Origin: Pseudomonadota bacterium
GTDB taxonomy: Bacteria; Pseudomonadota; Alphaproteobacteria; Rhizobiales; Hyphomicrobiaceae
DNA: 64,000 bases
Assembly (NCBI GenBank): GCA_018242295.1
Contig: JAFECE010000007.1
Coordinates: forward strand, 124,001-188,000
Reading direction: 5' to 3'
A program made the translations under genes and the position numbers. Positions 46,892 to 56,197 of the stretch are shown in pieces (positions within the stretch are counted from its first letter, which is position 1; each line of letters starts with the position of its first letter). The notes beneath the pieces were generated by a model that saw nothing but the letters and a program-made list of their open reading frames with translations, did no database searches and was not told the origin of the DNA.

Positions 46892-49192
46892 GTGGGAAAC
46901 GTGCAATCGGTATTGTCTGGAATTTTCGCGAAGACGCTTCGCCTGAAGCCGGTCACATGTGCCGTTGCGGTTTTTGGCACCGTTCTGGCGGCAGCCGGCA
47001 TGGCACCAGCGATCGTCCACGCAGCGGAAGATGCGGAAGCGGCCCAACGTCCGCCACTCATTATGCAGATCTTCGTCACGACGAAAAACGACGACTGCTA
47101 CGACAATGGACAATTGAAGGCGATCAAGCGCCTCACGAAGCTCGCTCAACACCGCATCAATCGCGACGGCGGCATCGCCGGCCGCAGAATTCTCGTGAAC
47201 ATTCTCGACGACCAACGCGCCCAGCAGAAAACGACTGAGAATTTGGCAACCGCACTCGCCGATCCCCAGACGATTGCGATGATCGGCCTCTCGAATTCAA
47301 CCCGTGCCAAGGCGGCCTTCGACGCGAACGGCAAAGAGCTGAAAGCAGGCGGCATCCCGTTCGTGTCCGACATCTCCGTGAACGACATCATAAAAGACTA
47401 CCCGAATGTCTTCACAACGCGTGCCTCCGAGGACGAGGAACGATTGCCCGTAATTGCCGAGTTCGTAAAACAATCGCATTTCGAGCGGCCAGCCTTCATC
47501 GGCATCCAATCCGCACTCGCCAGCACCAATCTCGGCGATGGCCTGAACAAATATCTCGCCGGAGGCCTGACCGGCGACCATCGCTTGCAGCTCGTGGCCG
47601 ACAAGCTCGATCCGGCCGAAGTCGCTGCTGCGGTCGCCGATCTGAAATCCAAGAACGTTGGAATCGTTTTCCTGGCCATCGGCGGCGACCGCTTGAAAGA
47701 CGTCGCGAAGCAGTTTCAGGACGCAGGCTTCACGCCGCCGCTGTTCGTGTCGGGCCGCATCGATGCGCTGGCAGGCAAGGCCGCCGACGCCTATCCAAAC
47801 GATGCCTATCAGCTCGCCTGGGACGGGTTGCCCGACGTCTACAGCGAGAGATTGCGCGAACTCACCTGGAGCACGGCGTCTCCCGACCAGTGGATCTTCG
47901 AGGGCAGGAAGAATGCGAGCGCTCCCGGCTGGAAGGACGGAACCTGCAAACCGCGGGATGAGGACATCCCGCTCAACGTCCTCGATAACGACAATATGCG
48001 TGCTTTGTCTGTCGGCACACAATACGCCGATATGGTCAGCCTCATCGCGGAGGCGGCGCGCTCAGCCGAGGTCACGTCCGCAATACCCGACGTTCGCAAG
48101 CTGATCATCGAGCAGCTCGGAACCGCTTATGCGCCGGGCCGCGGCGTCTTCAAGGGACAGTTCGACAACTGGTCCTTCCAGCCTGCATCCCGCGCTGCGG
48201 CCCGCACCCCCATGATCCTCATGCTGCCGCACGGCCGCGGTCAAAGTCAGCTCGCTCCGTTCCAATTCCTGCATTTGCGCGATCAGAGCCTGCAGCGGAT
48301 CGATACGCTTTACGCCGACATCGACCTCATTCGCGCGGAACGCATCGACGACACCGACAAGACGTTTTTCGCAGACTTCTATCTCTCGATGAACGACCGC
48401 GGTGGCGCGTCGATCGAGCAGATCGAGTTCGCAAATGCCTATTTGGAGCCCGGCTCGAACGATCGTCAGATAACCGTGCGCGCCCTGCACGACGGCAGTC
48501 AAAGCGCCGCCTACCCGGACCACATGAAGATCTATCAGGTGACGGGCAAGTTCGTGTTTTCGCCGGATCTCAGAAACTATCCGTTCGATACGCAGCGCTT
48601 TTCGATCGATCTCCGACCGAAAAGCGGCAACACCCCGTTCATCGTGCAACCGCCGCCGCTAAAGGTACGCGATCATGTGGTGACCGTCGACGGCTGGGAC
48701 CCGAAGGATCAATACGTCGGATACGACCAGGACTTCGTGCGCACGGTGGACGCGCAAACGCTGGAGCCGAGCGTCTTTCCTTTTTACAAGGCGAGCTTCG
48801 CCTGGCTGATGAAACGCGAAACGACGGATTACTTTCTTCGCGTCGTCGTGCCGTTGGGCTTCATCTTGATCATCGCATATCTGTCGATTTGCATCTCGAC
48901 CCATCACTTCGAGGCGATCGTCACGATACAGGTGACGGCATTGCTGTCCGCCGTCGCGTTGTATCTCGCGCTTCCAAAGCTCGACGCCAACACCGAGACG
49001 CTCTCGGACCGGATGTTCTTATTCACCTATCTGATGCTGAGCGTGATCATCGCCATCACGATCGCGCGCGAGAACAAGAGGATCGAACCGGTCCGGTGGT
49101 TGAGAAGGGGACTTGTCTTTCTTCACATCGTCGCCGTCCCGGCTGCGGTCGCGGCCATGGCCTATTACGTCTATCTGGCAAGCATCGCTTAA
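46892..49192 (+). CDS. Periplasmic-binding-protein / pentameric ligand-gated ion channel fusion
   Basis: A 766-residue membrane protein combining two folds. After a signal segment (about 18-45), residues about 55-430 look like a type I periplasmic binding protein of the Leu/Ile/Val class (NRDGGIAGRRI, DPQTIAMIGLSNS, LGDGLNKYL). Residues about 441-766 look like a prokaryotic Cys-loop receptor: a beta-sandwich domain with the conserved YPFDTQ (563-568) then four helices, M1 at about 647-668, M2 at about 673-695, M3 at about 708-730 and M4 at about 741-764. The Pro in M1 (VVVPLGFIL) and the charged M2-M3 loop fit. There is no Cys pair at the loop, as usual in bacteria. It is a candidate channel gated by a periplasmic solute. 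GLIC-like channels are about 320 residues, so the N-terminal domain is extra. It is divergent from an SDR gene; a LysR gene converges. Confidence 0.9.
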   Translation: MGNVQSVLSGIFAKTLRLKPVTCAVAVFGTVLAAAGMAPAIVHAAEDAEAAQRPPLIMQIFVTTKNDDCYDNGQLKAIKRLTKLAQHRINRDGGIAGRRILVNILDDQRAQQKTTENLATALADPQTIAMIGLSNSTRAKAAFDANGKELKAGGIPFVSDISVNDIIKDYPNVFTTRASEDEERLPVIAEFVKQSHFERPAFIGIQSALASTNLGDGLNKYLAGGLTGDHRLQLVADKLDPAEVAAAVADLKSKNVGIVFLAIGGDRLKDVAKQFQDAGFTPPLFVSGRIDALAGKAADAYPNDAYQLAWDGLPDVYSERLRELTWSTASPDQWIFEGRKNASAPGWKDGTCKPRDEDIPLNVLDNDNMRALSVGTQYADMVSLIAEAARSAEVTSAIPDVRKLIIEQLGTAYAPGRGVFKGQFDNWSFQPASRAAARTPMILMLPHGRGQSQLAPFQFLHLRDQSLQRIDTLYADIDLIRAERIDDTDKTFFADFYLSMNDRGGASIEQIEFANAYLEPGSNDRQITVRALHDGSQSAAYPDHMKIYQVTGKFVFSPDLRNYPFDTQRFSIDLRPKSGNTPFIVQPPPLKVRDHVVTVDGWDPKDQYVGYDQDFVRTVDAQTLEPSVFPFYKASFAWLMKRETTDYFLRVVVPLGFILIIAYLSICISTHHFEAIVTIQVTALLSAVALYLALPKLDANTETLSDRMFLFTYLMLSVIIAITIARENKRIEPVRWLRRGLVFLHIVAVPAAVAAMAYYVYLASIA

Positions 49193-49214
49193 GAACCACG
49201 GGCTCAATATCCGC

Positions 49215-50138
49215 TCAGGAAAAAACGCTTTCGGCGCGAACCTTTTTTAGAACTTCGGTAAAGGCCGCCACCGCCGGATTGCGCGATTGCGCCGCGCCCG
49301 CGCGCCCGCCGAAAACCGCGACCAGATCCCACCGGATCGCCGGCTTCCTGAGCGCCGTGATGCCGATCTTCGGTGCTGTCGAGATCGCAGCCCGCGCCAT
49401 GACGAACGTGTGAGGCACGAGAGCGATGCCGAAACCGCGCGCAACGAGATCGAGAAGCACCTGCACGTCGCCGACCTCGAGCGCAGTTTTGCGCGAGACG
49501 TTGATCGATGCGAACGCGCGGTCGACGATGCGCCGCGTGCCCTGGTCGAGCTGAAAATCGACGAAGGTTTCGCCGGCGAGACTGTGCAAAGAAACGTATT
49601 CACGCCCCGCGAGCGGATGATCGAGAGGATGGGCCACGATCAGCCGGTCCGATGCGATCGGCATCGACACGATCTCGCGGCTCTTTTCATAAAGAGGAAG
49701 GAACGCCAGATCGATGCTGCCGTCCTTGACCTTTCCCATGAGGTTGGCTGCCGTGCTGTGGCAAAGACGGATTTCGATGTCCGGATGCAGCGCCCGGAAT
49801 TCTCCGAGCAACAGCGGCAGATCGAAAAAGGCATTGAGGCTCGCGCACGTTCCGATGCTCAATGTCCCCCGCTCCAGCCCGTTGATTGCCGCGACCGCGC
49901 GACGCGCCTCCTGCGCCCCCGCGATAATCTGAAGCGCTTTTTCGTAGAGCACGCGGCCTGCGACCGTTAGTTCGACGCGACGTGTCGTCCGCACGAAGAG
50001 CGCAGCGCCCATTTCCTGCTCGAGAGCGCGAATAGACGCTGAAAGTCCGGACTGAACAATATTCATGCGCCTGGCCGCCCGGGTGAAATGCTGCTCTTCC
50101 GCGGCCGCAACGAAATGCTCGAGTTGCTTGAGGTCCAT
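49215..50138 (-). CDS. LysR family transcriptional regulator
   Basis: A 307-residue LysR protein with N-terminal HTH (about 1-60, FTRAARRMNIVQSGLSASI) and a ligand-binding domain (about 90-300). It is divergent from the RND permease and adaptor genes and probably regulates them in response to an unknown effector. An AATAG-N12-CTATT dyad lies in the intergenic region, just before its start. Confidence 0.93.
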   Translation of the reverse strand: MDLKQLEHFVAAAEEQHFTRAARRMNIVQSGLSASIRALEQEMGAALFVRTTRRVELTVAGRVLYEKALQIIAGAQEARRAVAAINGLERGTLSIGTCASLNAFFDLPLLLGEFRALHPDIEIRLCHSTAANLMGKVKDGSIDLAFLPLYEKSREIVSMPIASDRLIVAHPLDHPLAGREYVSLHSLAGETFVDFQLDQGTRRIVDRAFASINVSRKTALEVGDVQVLLDLVARGFGIALVPHTFVMARAAISTAPKIGITALRKPAIRWDLVAVFGGRAGAAQSRNPAVAAFTEVLKKVRAESVFS

Positions 50139-50170
50139 GATTGGCCGCCAATTAATCTATAAAACAGAAT

Positions 50171-50192
50171 AATAGCATCCCAACATACTATT
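50171..50192. promoter_or_regulatory. Dyad, candidate LysR binding site
   Basis: AATAG (50171-50175) and CTATT (50188-50192) form an interrupted inverted repeat with a 12-nt spacer inside an AT-rich stretch. It lies 33 bp before the LysR start and about 225 bp before the RND start. LysR sites are usually interrupted dyads of this size. The link is inferred. Confidence 0.4.
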
Positions 50193-50415
50193 GGACAGAT
50201 AAGCCGTAGAACCCCCATCTGTGGCGGTTCGAACCCCTTCCTCAACGTCTTCGTTGAAGGGATTTGAAACTGATGGTGCCCGATAATTGAGACCGTGCGC
50301 TTTCGTCGCCATCGATAATGCGTTTTGACAGACGGAACCCAAGCCCTCGTCAGTTTCGAACTGGGACGGGAGCTGGTTTCTAAATTTTAGCCGGCGATGT
50401 GGAGATCTCTGAAGC

Positions 50416-53400
50416 ATGGCTGCACTGGTGCGGATAGCGCTGCGGTCGCCGTACACGTTTGTCGTGTTGGCGTTGCTCATTCTGCTCACTGGCAGTTTGG
50501 CTGCTTTTCGCACGCCGATCGACATCTTCCCCGATATTCGCATCCCCGTCATCGCAACCGTTTGGCAATATACGGGCCTTCCCCCCGACGAGATGGCCGG
50601 CCGAATGGTGACGCCGTTCGAGCGTGCGTTGACGACGACGGTCAACGATATCGAACATATCGAGGCGAATTCGTACAACGGCATCGGCGTCGTCAAAATC
50701 TTCTTCCAGCCGTCGGCGGATATCCGCACCGCCAATGCGCAGGTGACTGCGATATCGCAAACGATGCTGAAGCAGATGCCCCCAGGCGCGACGCCGCCTC
50801 TGATCCTCAACTACAGCGCCTCGACTGTCCCCATTCTGCAACTCGCGCTCGGCGGTGACGGCCTGACCGAGCAGAATCTGTCCGACCTCGGCATGAACAT
50901 GATCCGGACGCGGCTCGTGACCGTTCCGGGCGCCGCCATCCCGTATCCGTTCGGCGGCAAGTCGCGGCAGATCCAGATCGATCTTGACGATACGGCGCTC
51001 CGCGCCAAGGGCCTGTCCGCGCAAGACGTCTCCAATGCCTTTGCCGCCCAGAATCTGATCAACCCCGTCGGCACGCAGAAAATCGGCAGCACCGAATATA
51101 CGATGCAGCTGAACAATGCCCCATCCGACATCAATGCGTTGGGCGACCTGCCGATCAAGGCCGTCAACGGTGCGATGGTCTACATCCGCGACGTCGCGCA
51201 CGTCCGCGACGGAAATCCTCCGCAGCAGAATATCGTACACGTCAACGGCAACCGCTCGGTGTTGCTGTCGGTCCTGAAAAACGGCGCGGTGTCCACGCTC
51301 GCCATCATTCAGGGCATCAAGGACAAAATCGCGGAAATCAAACCCGGGCTGCCTGATGCGCTGACGATCTCCTTGCTCGGCGACCAATCCGTCTTCGTCC
51401 GCGCAGCAGTCGAGAACGTCATTCACGAGGGCGTCCTCGCAGCGGCTTTGACCAGCGTGATGATCCTTCTCTTCTTGGGTAGCATCCGTTCCACGGTTAT
51501 TATCGCAACGTCCATTCCGCTCGCCGTGCTGGCGTCTATTGCCACGCTTTCTGCGCTTGGGGAAACCTTGAACGTCATGACTCTTGGCGGCCTGGCGCTT
51601 GCCGTCGGTATCCTCGTGGACGAAGCGACGGTGACGATTGAGAACATCAACTACCATTTGGAGCAAGGGAAGGACGTCGAGACCTCCATTCTCGACGGCG
51701 CCGATCAAATCGCGACACCCGCTTTCGTATCGATGCTCTGCATTTGTATCGTCTTCGTCCCGATGTTCTTTCTGGAAGGCGTGGCGCGCTTTCTGTTCGT
51801 CCCGTTGGCGGAAGCCGTCGTATTCGCCATGGTCGCGTCCTTCATCCTGTCGCGCACGCTCGTCCCGACCATGGCCAAATATCTGCTGAAGCCGCACGAT
51901 CACCACGCGACGACGAGGCCGACGCGCAACCCGTTCGTTCTGTTCCAGCGCGGGTTCGAGCATCGCTTCGAGAAAATGCGCGTCGGCTATCACAGCATCC
52001 TCCAAAGCGCGCTTGCGCATCGAACCCTTGTCTTGATCTTCTCGTTCGGATTTATCGCGGCATCGTTCCTCCTGACGCCCTATCTCGGTCGCAACTTTTT
52101 CCCTGCCGTCGATTCCGGCCAGATTTTGATACATGCAAGACTCGATGTTGGAACACGTGTCGAAGAGAGCGCTCGTCAATTTGCGCAAATTCAGGATGTC
52201 ATTCGAGAGGTGATAGCGCCGGAAGATTTGGCGACTATCGTCGACAACATCGGCATGCCGGTGAGCGGCATCAACTTGTCGTATAACAACACGGGCATGA
52301 TCGGCCCGCAGGATGGCGACATCCAAGTGGCGCTCAACCAGGGGCATCACCCGACGGCCGAATACGTCAAAGCGTTGCGCGATGAGCTTCCGAAGCGCTT
52401 TCCTGGAGCGACCTTCTCGTTCCTCCCCGCTGATATCGTCAGCCAGATCTTGAACTTTGGCGCCCCGACCCCGATCGATCTTCAGATCAGGGCGCCAAAG
52501 CTCGGTCCGGCATTTGATTACGCCGAAAAGATTTTGCGGCAGATCAAGCTCATCCCAGGTGTAGCCGACGCGCGCATCCAGCAATCTCGCGCGAACCCGG
52601 GCTTCAAGGTCAACGTCGATCGTTCGCGCGCTCAATACGTCGGCGTCACGGAGAAGGACGTCACAGCAAGCTTGAGCACGAGTCTCGCCGGCACGAGCCA
52701 GGTCAATCCTACTTACTGGCTCAATCCGAGCAACGGCGTCTCCTATCCGATCGTCATTCAGACGCCGCAGTACAAGCTCGACACTTTGCGGTCGCTCGAG
52801 AACCTGCCGATCACCGCCAACCAGGCGCCGGCGCCGCAAATTCTCGGCGCAGTCGCCAATATCGATCGCACGATGACGAACGCCGTCGTCTCGCAATACG
52901 ACATTCAATCCATGGTGCAGATCCTGACGACGACGGAAGGTCGCGACCTCGGCGCCGTCGCCGCCGACATTCAGAAAGTCGTCGATGAGACCAAAGCCGC
53001 GCTTCCCAAGGGGGCGACCGCCGTTCTCCTCGGGCAGGTGCAAACGATGAATGGTGCCTATGCCGGAATGTTGTTCGGCCTGCTCGGCGCCATCGTGCTT
53101 ATATACCTGCTGATTGTCGTGAACTTCCAATCCTGGGGCGATCCGCTGGTGATCATCATGTCGCTTCCAGCAGCGCTCGTCGGTATCGTCTGGATGCTGT
53201 TCGTGACGGGAACCACGCTGTCGGTGCCCGCCCTGACCGGAGCCATCATGTGTATGGGCGTTGCGACTGCAAACGCTGTTCTGGTGGTCAGCTTCGCACG
53301 CGAGCGCCTCGCCGAGCACGGCGATCCGATCCTGGCCGCGCTCGAATCGGGCTTCGTGCGTATCCGTCCCGTTCTGATGACCGCGCTCGCGATGGTGATC

Positions 53401-53604
53401 GGCATGGCGCCGATGGCGTTGGGCCTCGGCGAAGGCGGCGAGCAGAACGCTCCGCTCGGCCGCGCAGTAATCGGCGGCCTTTTGTTCGCAACGACAGCGA
53501 CGTTATTCATCGTACCAGTCATTTTCAGCCTGATGCACCGGCGGAAGTCGGCCAGCTCATCCTCGCCGCAAGGTGCAGTCCCGGGAGAATTCCATGCTGC
53601 CTGA
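50416..53604 (+). CDS. RND family efflux permease with altered proton relay
   Basis: A 1062-residue inner-membrane transporter of the AcrB/MdtB-like RND superfamily, 12 helices and two periplasmic halves. In helix 4 the usual Asp-Asp pair is Asp402-Glu403 (GILVDEATVTIENI). In helix 10 the usual Lys of the relay (A-K-N) is Ala952 (GVATANAVLVVSF). The pump could still couple through the remaining acids, as its relatives share this pattern, but the mechanism may differ from AcrB. Substrate unknown. It is first in a two-gene operon with its adaptor (11-bp overlap), with a divergent LysR gene. No outer-membrane channel gene follows. Confidence 0.94.
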   Translation: MAALVRIALRSPYTFVVLALLILLTGSLAAFRTPIDIFPDIRIPVIATVWQYTGLPPDEMAGRMVTPFERALTTTVNDIEHIEANSYNGIGVVKIFFQPSADIRTANAQVTAISQTMLKQMPPGATPPLILNYSASTVPILQLALGGDGLTEQNLSDLGMNMIRTRLVTVPGAAIPYPFGGKSRQIQIDLDDTALRAKGLSAQDVSNAFAAQNLINPVGTQKIGSTEYTMQLNNAPSDINALGDLPIKAVNGAMVYIRDVAHVRDGNPPQQNIVHVNGNRSVLLSVLKNGAVSTLAIIQGIKDKIAEIKPGLPDALTISLLGDQSVFVRAAVENVIHEGVLAAALTSVMILLFLGSIRSTVIIATSIPLAVLASIATLSALGETLNVMTLGGLALAVGILVDEATVTIENINYHLEQGKDVETSILDGADQIATPAFVSMLCICIVFVPMFFLEGVARFLFVPLAEAVVFAMVASFILSRTLVPTMAKYLLKPHDHHATTRPTRNPFVLFQRGFEHRFEKMRVGYHSILQSALAHRTLVLIFSFGFIAASFLLTPYLGRNFFPAVDSGQILIHARLDVGTRVEESARQFAQIQDVIREVIAPEDLATIVDNIGMPVSGINLSYNNTGMIGPQDGDIQVALNQGHHPTAEYVKALRDELPKRFPGATFSFLPADIVSQILNFGAPTPIDLQIRAPKLGPAFDYAEKILRQIKLIPGVADARIQQSRANPGFKVNVDRSRAQYVGVTEKDVTASLSTSLAGTSQVNPTYWLNPSNGVSYPIVIQTPQYKLDTLRSLENLPITANQAPAPQILGAVANIDRTMTNAVVSQYDIQSMVQILTTTEGRDLGAVAADIQKVVDETKAALPKGATAVLLGQVQTMNGAYAGMLFGLLGAIVLIYLLIVVNFQSWGDPLVIIMSLPAALVGIVWMLFVTGTTLSVPALTGAIMCMGVATANAVLVVSFARERLAEHGDPILAALESGFVRIRPVLMTALAMVIGMAPMALGLGEGGEQNAPLGRAVIGGLLFATTATLFIVPVIFSLMHRRKSASSSSPQGAVPGEFHAA

Positions 53605-54808
53605 AAAGACCGCCGAAAAACCACGGCGATCGCGTTGGAAGACCCCGGTCTTGGCCGTCCTGTTCATAGGCGGCGCGGCTTTTCTTGCCTTCACAGGCAT
53701 TACGAGCCGCGAGCAGACCGTCGCCCAGTTGAAGAACAAATCTGCAGCGCGCGCCATCCCGACGGTCGTCGCCTCGACGCCGGCTGTCCAGCCGAGCATC
53801 GGCCAGCTCGATCTGCCCGGCCGTTTGGATGCGTACTATCAGGCGGCGCTCTTCGCGCGCGTTAGCGGCTACGTATCGAGCCGGAACGCCGATATCGGCA
53901 CCCGCGTCAAAACCGGCGACGTGCTCGCGACCATCGACGCGCCGGATCTCGATCAGCAGCTGTCCCAGGCGCAGTCCGATCTGAATAACGCCAAGGCAAA
54001 CGCAGCGCTCGCCGATGTTACCAACAAACGCTATCAGGCATTGCTGCCCAACAACTACGTGACCCATCAGGCCGCCGATGAAAAGAAGGCAGACCTCGAA
54101 GCGAAGAACGCGATGGTGAAGTCCGCGCAAGCCAACGTCGACCGGCTGAAGGCGCTCACCACCTACAAAAGCATTGTCGCGCCCTTCGACGGCATCGTGA
54201 CCGTGCGCAACACCGACGTCGGGAACCTTATCAACACTGGCAGCTCGACGGGTTCGGAGATGTTCGTCGTCGCCGACGTCCACAAACTTCGGCTTTACGT
54301 CAATGTGCCCCAAGCGTACGTGCCGATGATCCCGAATGGCACTGTCGGCGTGCTGACCGTCCCCGAGCGCCCCGGCAAAAAGTACGAAGCCAAGGTCGAA
54401 GCATCCTCTGGCGCCGTCGATGTCGCCTCCGGCACCACGCGCATGCAGCTTGTCGTCGACAACACTGCCGGTGAGCTCATGCCGGGCGCCTATGCCAACG
54501 TCCATCTGACGGTCGGCAACAAGCACGACGTTCTTGTCATTCCGTCGAGCGCGGTGCTGTTTGATAAGGCGGGCTTACGCGTTGCAACGGTCGGCGCGGA
54601 TGATCGGGTGACTTTGAAGCAGATCGCGATTGGCCGCGACCTCGGTGCGACGTTGGAGATCGCCTCCGGTCTCGCTCCGGAAGACAGGGTCATCGAAAGC
54701 ATCCCCGACGGCATCGTTGACGGCGACCGCGTGAACGTCAAGGAACATCCGAGTCCCTCGACGGCGCCCTCATCATCGAATGGGCCTAATTCGCCAAACA
54801 AAGGCTGA
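53594..54808 (+). CDS. RND efflux adaptor (membrane fusion protein)
   Basis: A 404-residue membrane-anchored adaptor: cytosolic basic N-terminus, helix at about 16-35, then the lipoyl halves (about 78-105 and 175-215), an alpha-helical hairpin between them, a beta-barrel domain and a C-terminal Ser/Pro/Asn-rich tail. It works with the RND permease whose stop it overlaps by 11 bp. ATG 53594 follows GGGAG; the GTG at 53573 is rejected. Confidence 0.92.
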   Translation: MLPEKTAEKPRRSRWKTPVLAVLFIGGAAFLAFTGITSREQTVAQLKNKSAARAIPTVVASTPAVQPSIGQLDLPGRLDAYYQAALFARVSGYVSSRNADIGTRVKTGDVLATIDAPDLDQQLSQAQSDLNNAKANAALADVTNKRYQALLPNNYVTHQAADEKKADLEAKNAMVKSAQANVDRLKALTTYKSIVAPFDGIVTVRNTDVGNLINTGSSTGSEMFVVADVHKLRLYVNVPQAYVPMIPNGTVGVLTVPERPGKKYEAKVEASSGAVDVASGTTRMQLVVDNTAGELMPGAYANVHLTVGNKHDVLVIPSSAVLFDKAGLRVATVGADDRVTLKQIAIGRDLGATLEIASGLAPEDRVIESIPDGIVDGDRVNVKEHPSPSTAPSSSNGPNSPNKG

Positions 54809-54895
54809 TGCTTAATCGGACATGCCGATAGCGGGGAACGCGATAGTTGCGCCATGCGTTTCCCGCGCATGGAACAACGGAAGGGTCATGTCCCA

Positions 54896-55219
54896 ATGAG
54901 GGTAAGAATTCTGGCCGGTGCCGCGCTAGCGGCTGCAATTCTTGTCAATTCACCTGTCGTCGCTGATCCGGCTGTGAACGACATTCCGGCGAATGCGCCC
55001 GGAGGCGGCAAAAGCATAGAACCGGGCAAGGTCGGCCCCGGCAGCGAAAAAAATGCGGAGATTTCTCCGACATCGCCGGCCGTTCCCGTCGAAAAGCAGC
55101 CGCCTCCCGAAATCAGCTTGCCGGCCAATTCTGGATCAGGAAGCAGCTCAGGCGAGCAGGGCAATGGTCCCGAAGGCACGGCCCCGCCGCACGATCCCTC
55201 GTCGCCGGGTTTGCAGTGA
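54896..55219 (+). CDS. Small secreted Pro/Gly/Ser-rich protein
   Basis: A 107-residue protein with a Sec signal (cleavage near VVADP) and a low-complexity, disordered-looking mature part rich in Pro, Gly, Ser and acidic residues. GGAAGGG precedes the ATG at a slightly long distance; an in-frame start 42 bp upstream exists. It follows the RND adaptor by 87 bp on the same strand. Function unknown. Confidence 0.6.
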   Translation: MRVRILAGAALAAAILVNSPVVADPAVNDIPANAPGGGKSIEPGKVGPGSEKNAEISPTSPAVPVEKQPPPEISLPANSGSGSSSGEQGNGPEGTAPPHDPSSPGLQ

Positions 55220-55374
55220 GCAAGGTCTCGGGCGAAGCCTCACGATTTAATCAAATGAAGACCGTTGTTATTCGGCGGAATTTGCCAATTTCGGCGGTCT
55301 TCGTTGCGCGCGTGCCGAAAACCGGCGACTGAATGGGATCTCAGCCAAGCCAAGAAGCCAGTGAGGCCCAGCGC

Positions 55375-55647
55375 ATGTTGAAAGTCTTGAGCGTCGCAAG
55401 CTTCGTACTAGGCTTCGCGGCCCTCGTGCCATCGGCCGACGCCCATTGGCGTCACCATAACAACTGCTGCTTCAAGCTCGGCTACCACCGCTACGGACCG
55501 CCATACGGCCCGCGCTTCGGCTTCTACACCTACGCCGGCGACCCATTTGCGCGCGATGACTATTACGACGGCCGCAGCTGCTACTACCTCCATCATCGAG
55601 ATTTCTGCCGCGGACCCCGCCCGCTCGACTGGCTGCGCTTCCGCTAA
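55375..55647 (+). CDS. Small secreted His/Tyr-rich protein
   Basis: A 90-residue protein with a signal peptide (cleavage near SADAH) and a mature part dense in Tyr, His, Arg, Gly and five cysteines. The HWRHHNNCC start and YYLHHRDFC motif could bind a metal. Such short tyrosine-rich secreted proteins are common in Hyphomicrobiales; function is not known. It converges on a similar Tyr/Pro-rich protein, with a hairpin between. Confidence 0.65.
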   Translation: MLKVLSVASFVLGFAALVPSADAHWRHHNNCCFKLGYHRYGPPYGPRFGFYTYAGDPFARDDYYDGRSCYYLHHRDFCRGPRPLDWLRFR

Positions 55648-55675
55648 GTTTCCGCGATTGGGAAAAAGGCAAGGC

Positions 55676-55718
55676 GAGCCGGCGCGGCCGGTGTGCAGGC
55701 GCAGGCACCGGCCGGCTC
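55676..55718. terminator. Long GC-rich hairpin between convergent small genes
   Basis: Outer arms GAGCCGG (55676-55682) and CCGGCTC (55712-55718) and inner arms GGCCGGTG (55686-55693) and CACCGGCC (55706-55713) form a long imperfect stem. It is placed between the stops of two convergent genes, so a bidirectional role is likely although no T-run is present. Confidence 0.5.
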
Positions 55719-55722
55719 AAGA

Positions 55723-56046
55723 TCACCAGGCCGGGACGCAAACCCGGCGCGGCCGAAAATCGAAACCGTTGTCGTAATAGCAGTAGCTGACGGGATACGC
55801 GCGAACCGGGACAGGAACCGGAACCGGTACGGCATAAACCGGATAACGCGGAAGCGCGTAGTAGCTGCCAGCCGGATAGAACCCATAGGCCGGATAGAAG
55901 CCCCATCCCTCCCGGCGGCAATCGCGGCTCGGCGCGTGATAGCCGTAAGGATCGAAGACGCAGCCCCGATGGCGCGCTTCAGCCGACGTTGCGACCGCAA
56001 AACTCGAAGCCGCCGCGAGGACGGCCGCGTACTTCACAAAGGACAT
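55723..56046 (-). CDS. Small secreted Tyr/Pro-rich protein
   Basis: A 107-residue protein with a signal peptide (cleavage near SAEAR), four cysteines, a Gly/Tyr-rich middle and a Pro-Val repeat (YAVPVPVPVPV). It resembles the neighbour at 55375-55647 in composition. GGGAGAC precedes the ATG at 56046. Function unknown. Confidence 0.65.
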   Translation of the reverse strand: MSFVKYAAVLAAASSFAVATSAEARHRGCVFDPYGYHAPSRDCRREGWGFYPAYGFYPAGSYYALPRYPVYAVPVPVPVPVRAYPVSYCYYDNGFDFRPRRVCVPAW

Positions 56047-56197
56047 TAGGAGTCTCCCAGATGCACTCACGACCTGCACATTGGGAAAGAAGATAGAACA
56101 AGCCGTTATTCGGCGACGGCCCAAGCGAAACTAGGGTGAATGAAGACTTGCCTTTAACTGGCCCGAATTCGGGGCGCCCCAGGCCGTTAATTGACCG

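Noticed and set aside
50380..53319. 979-residue open frame antisense to the second RND gene
   Set aside because: It mirrors the RND gene in another frame, is extremely rich in Arg, Asp and His and has no domain signature; the RND reading is unmistakable.
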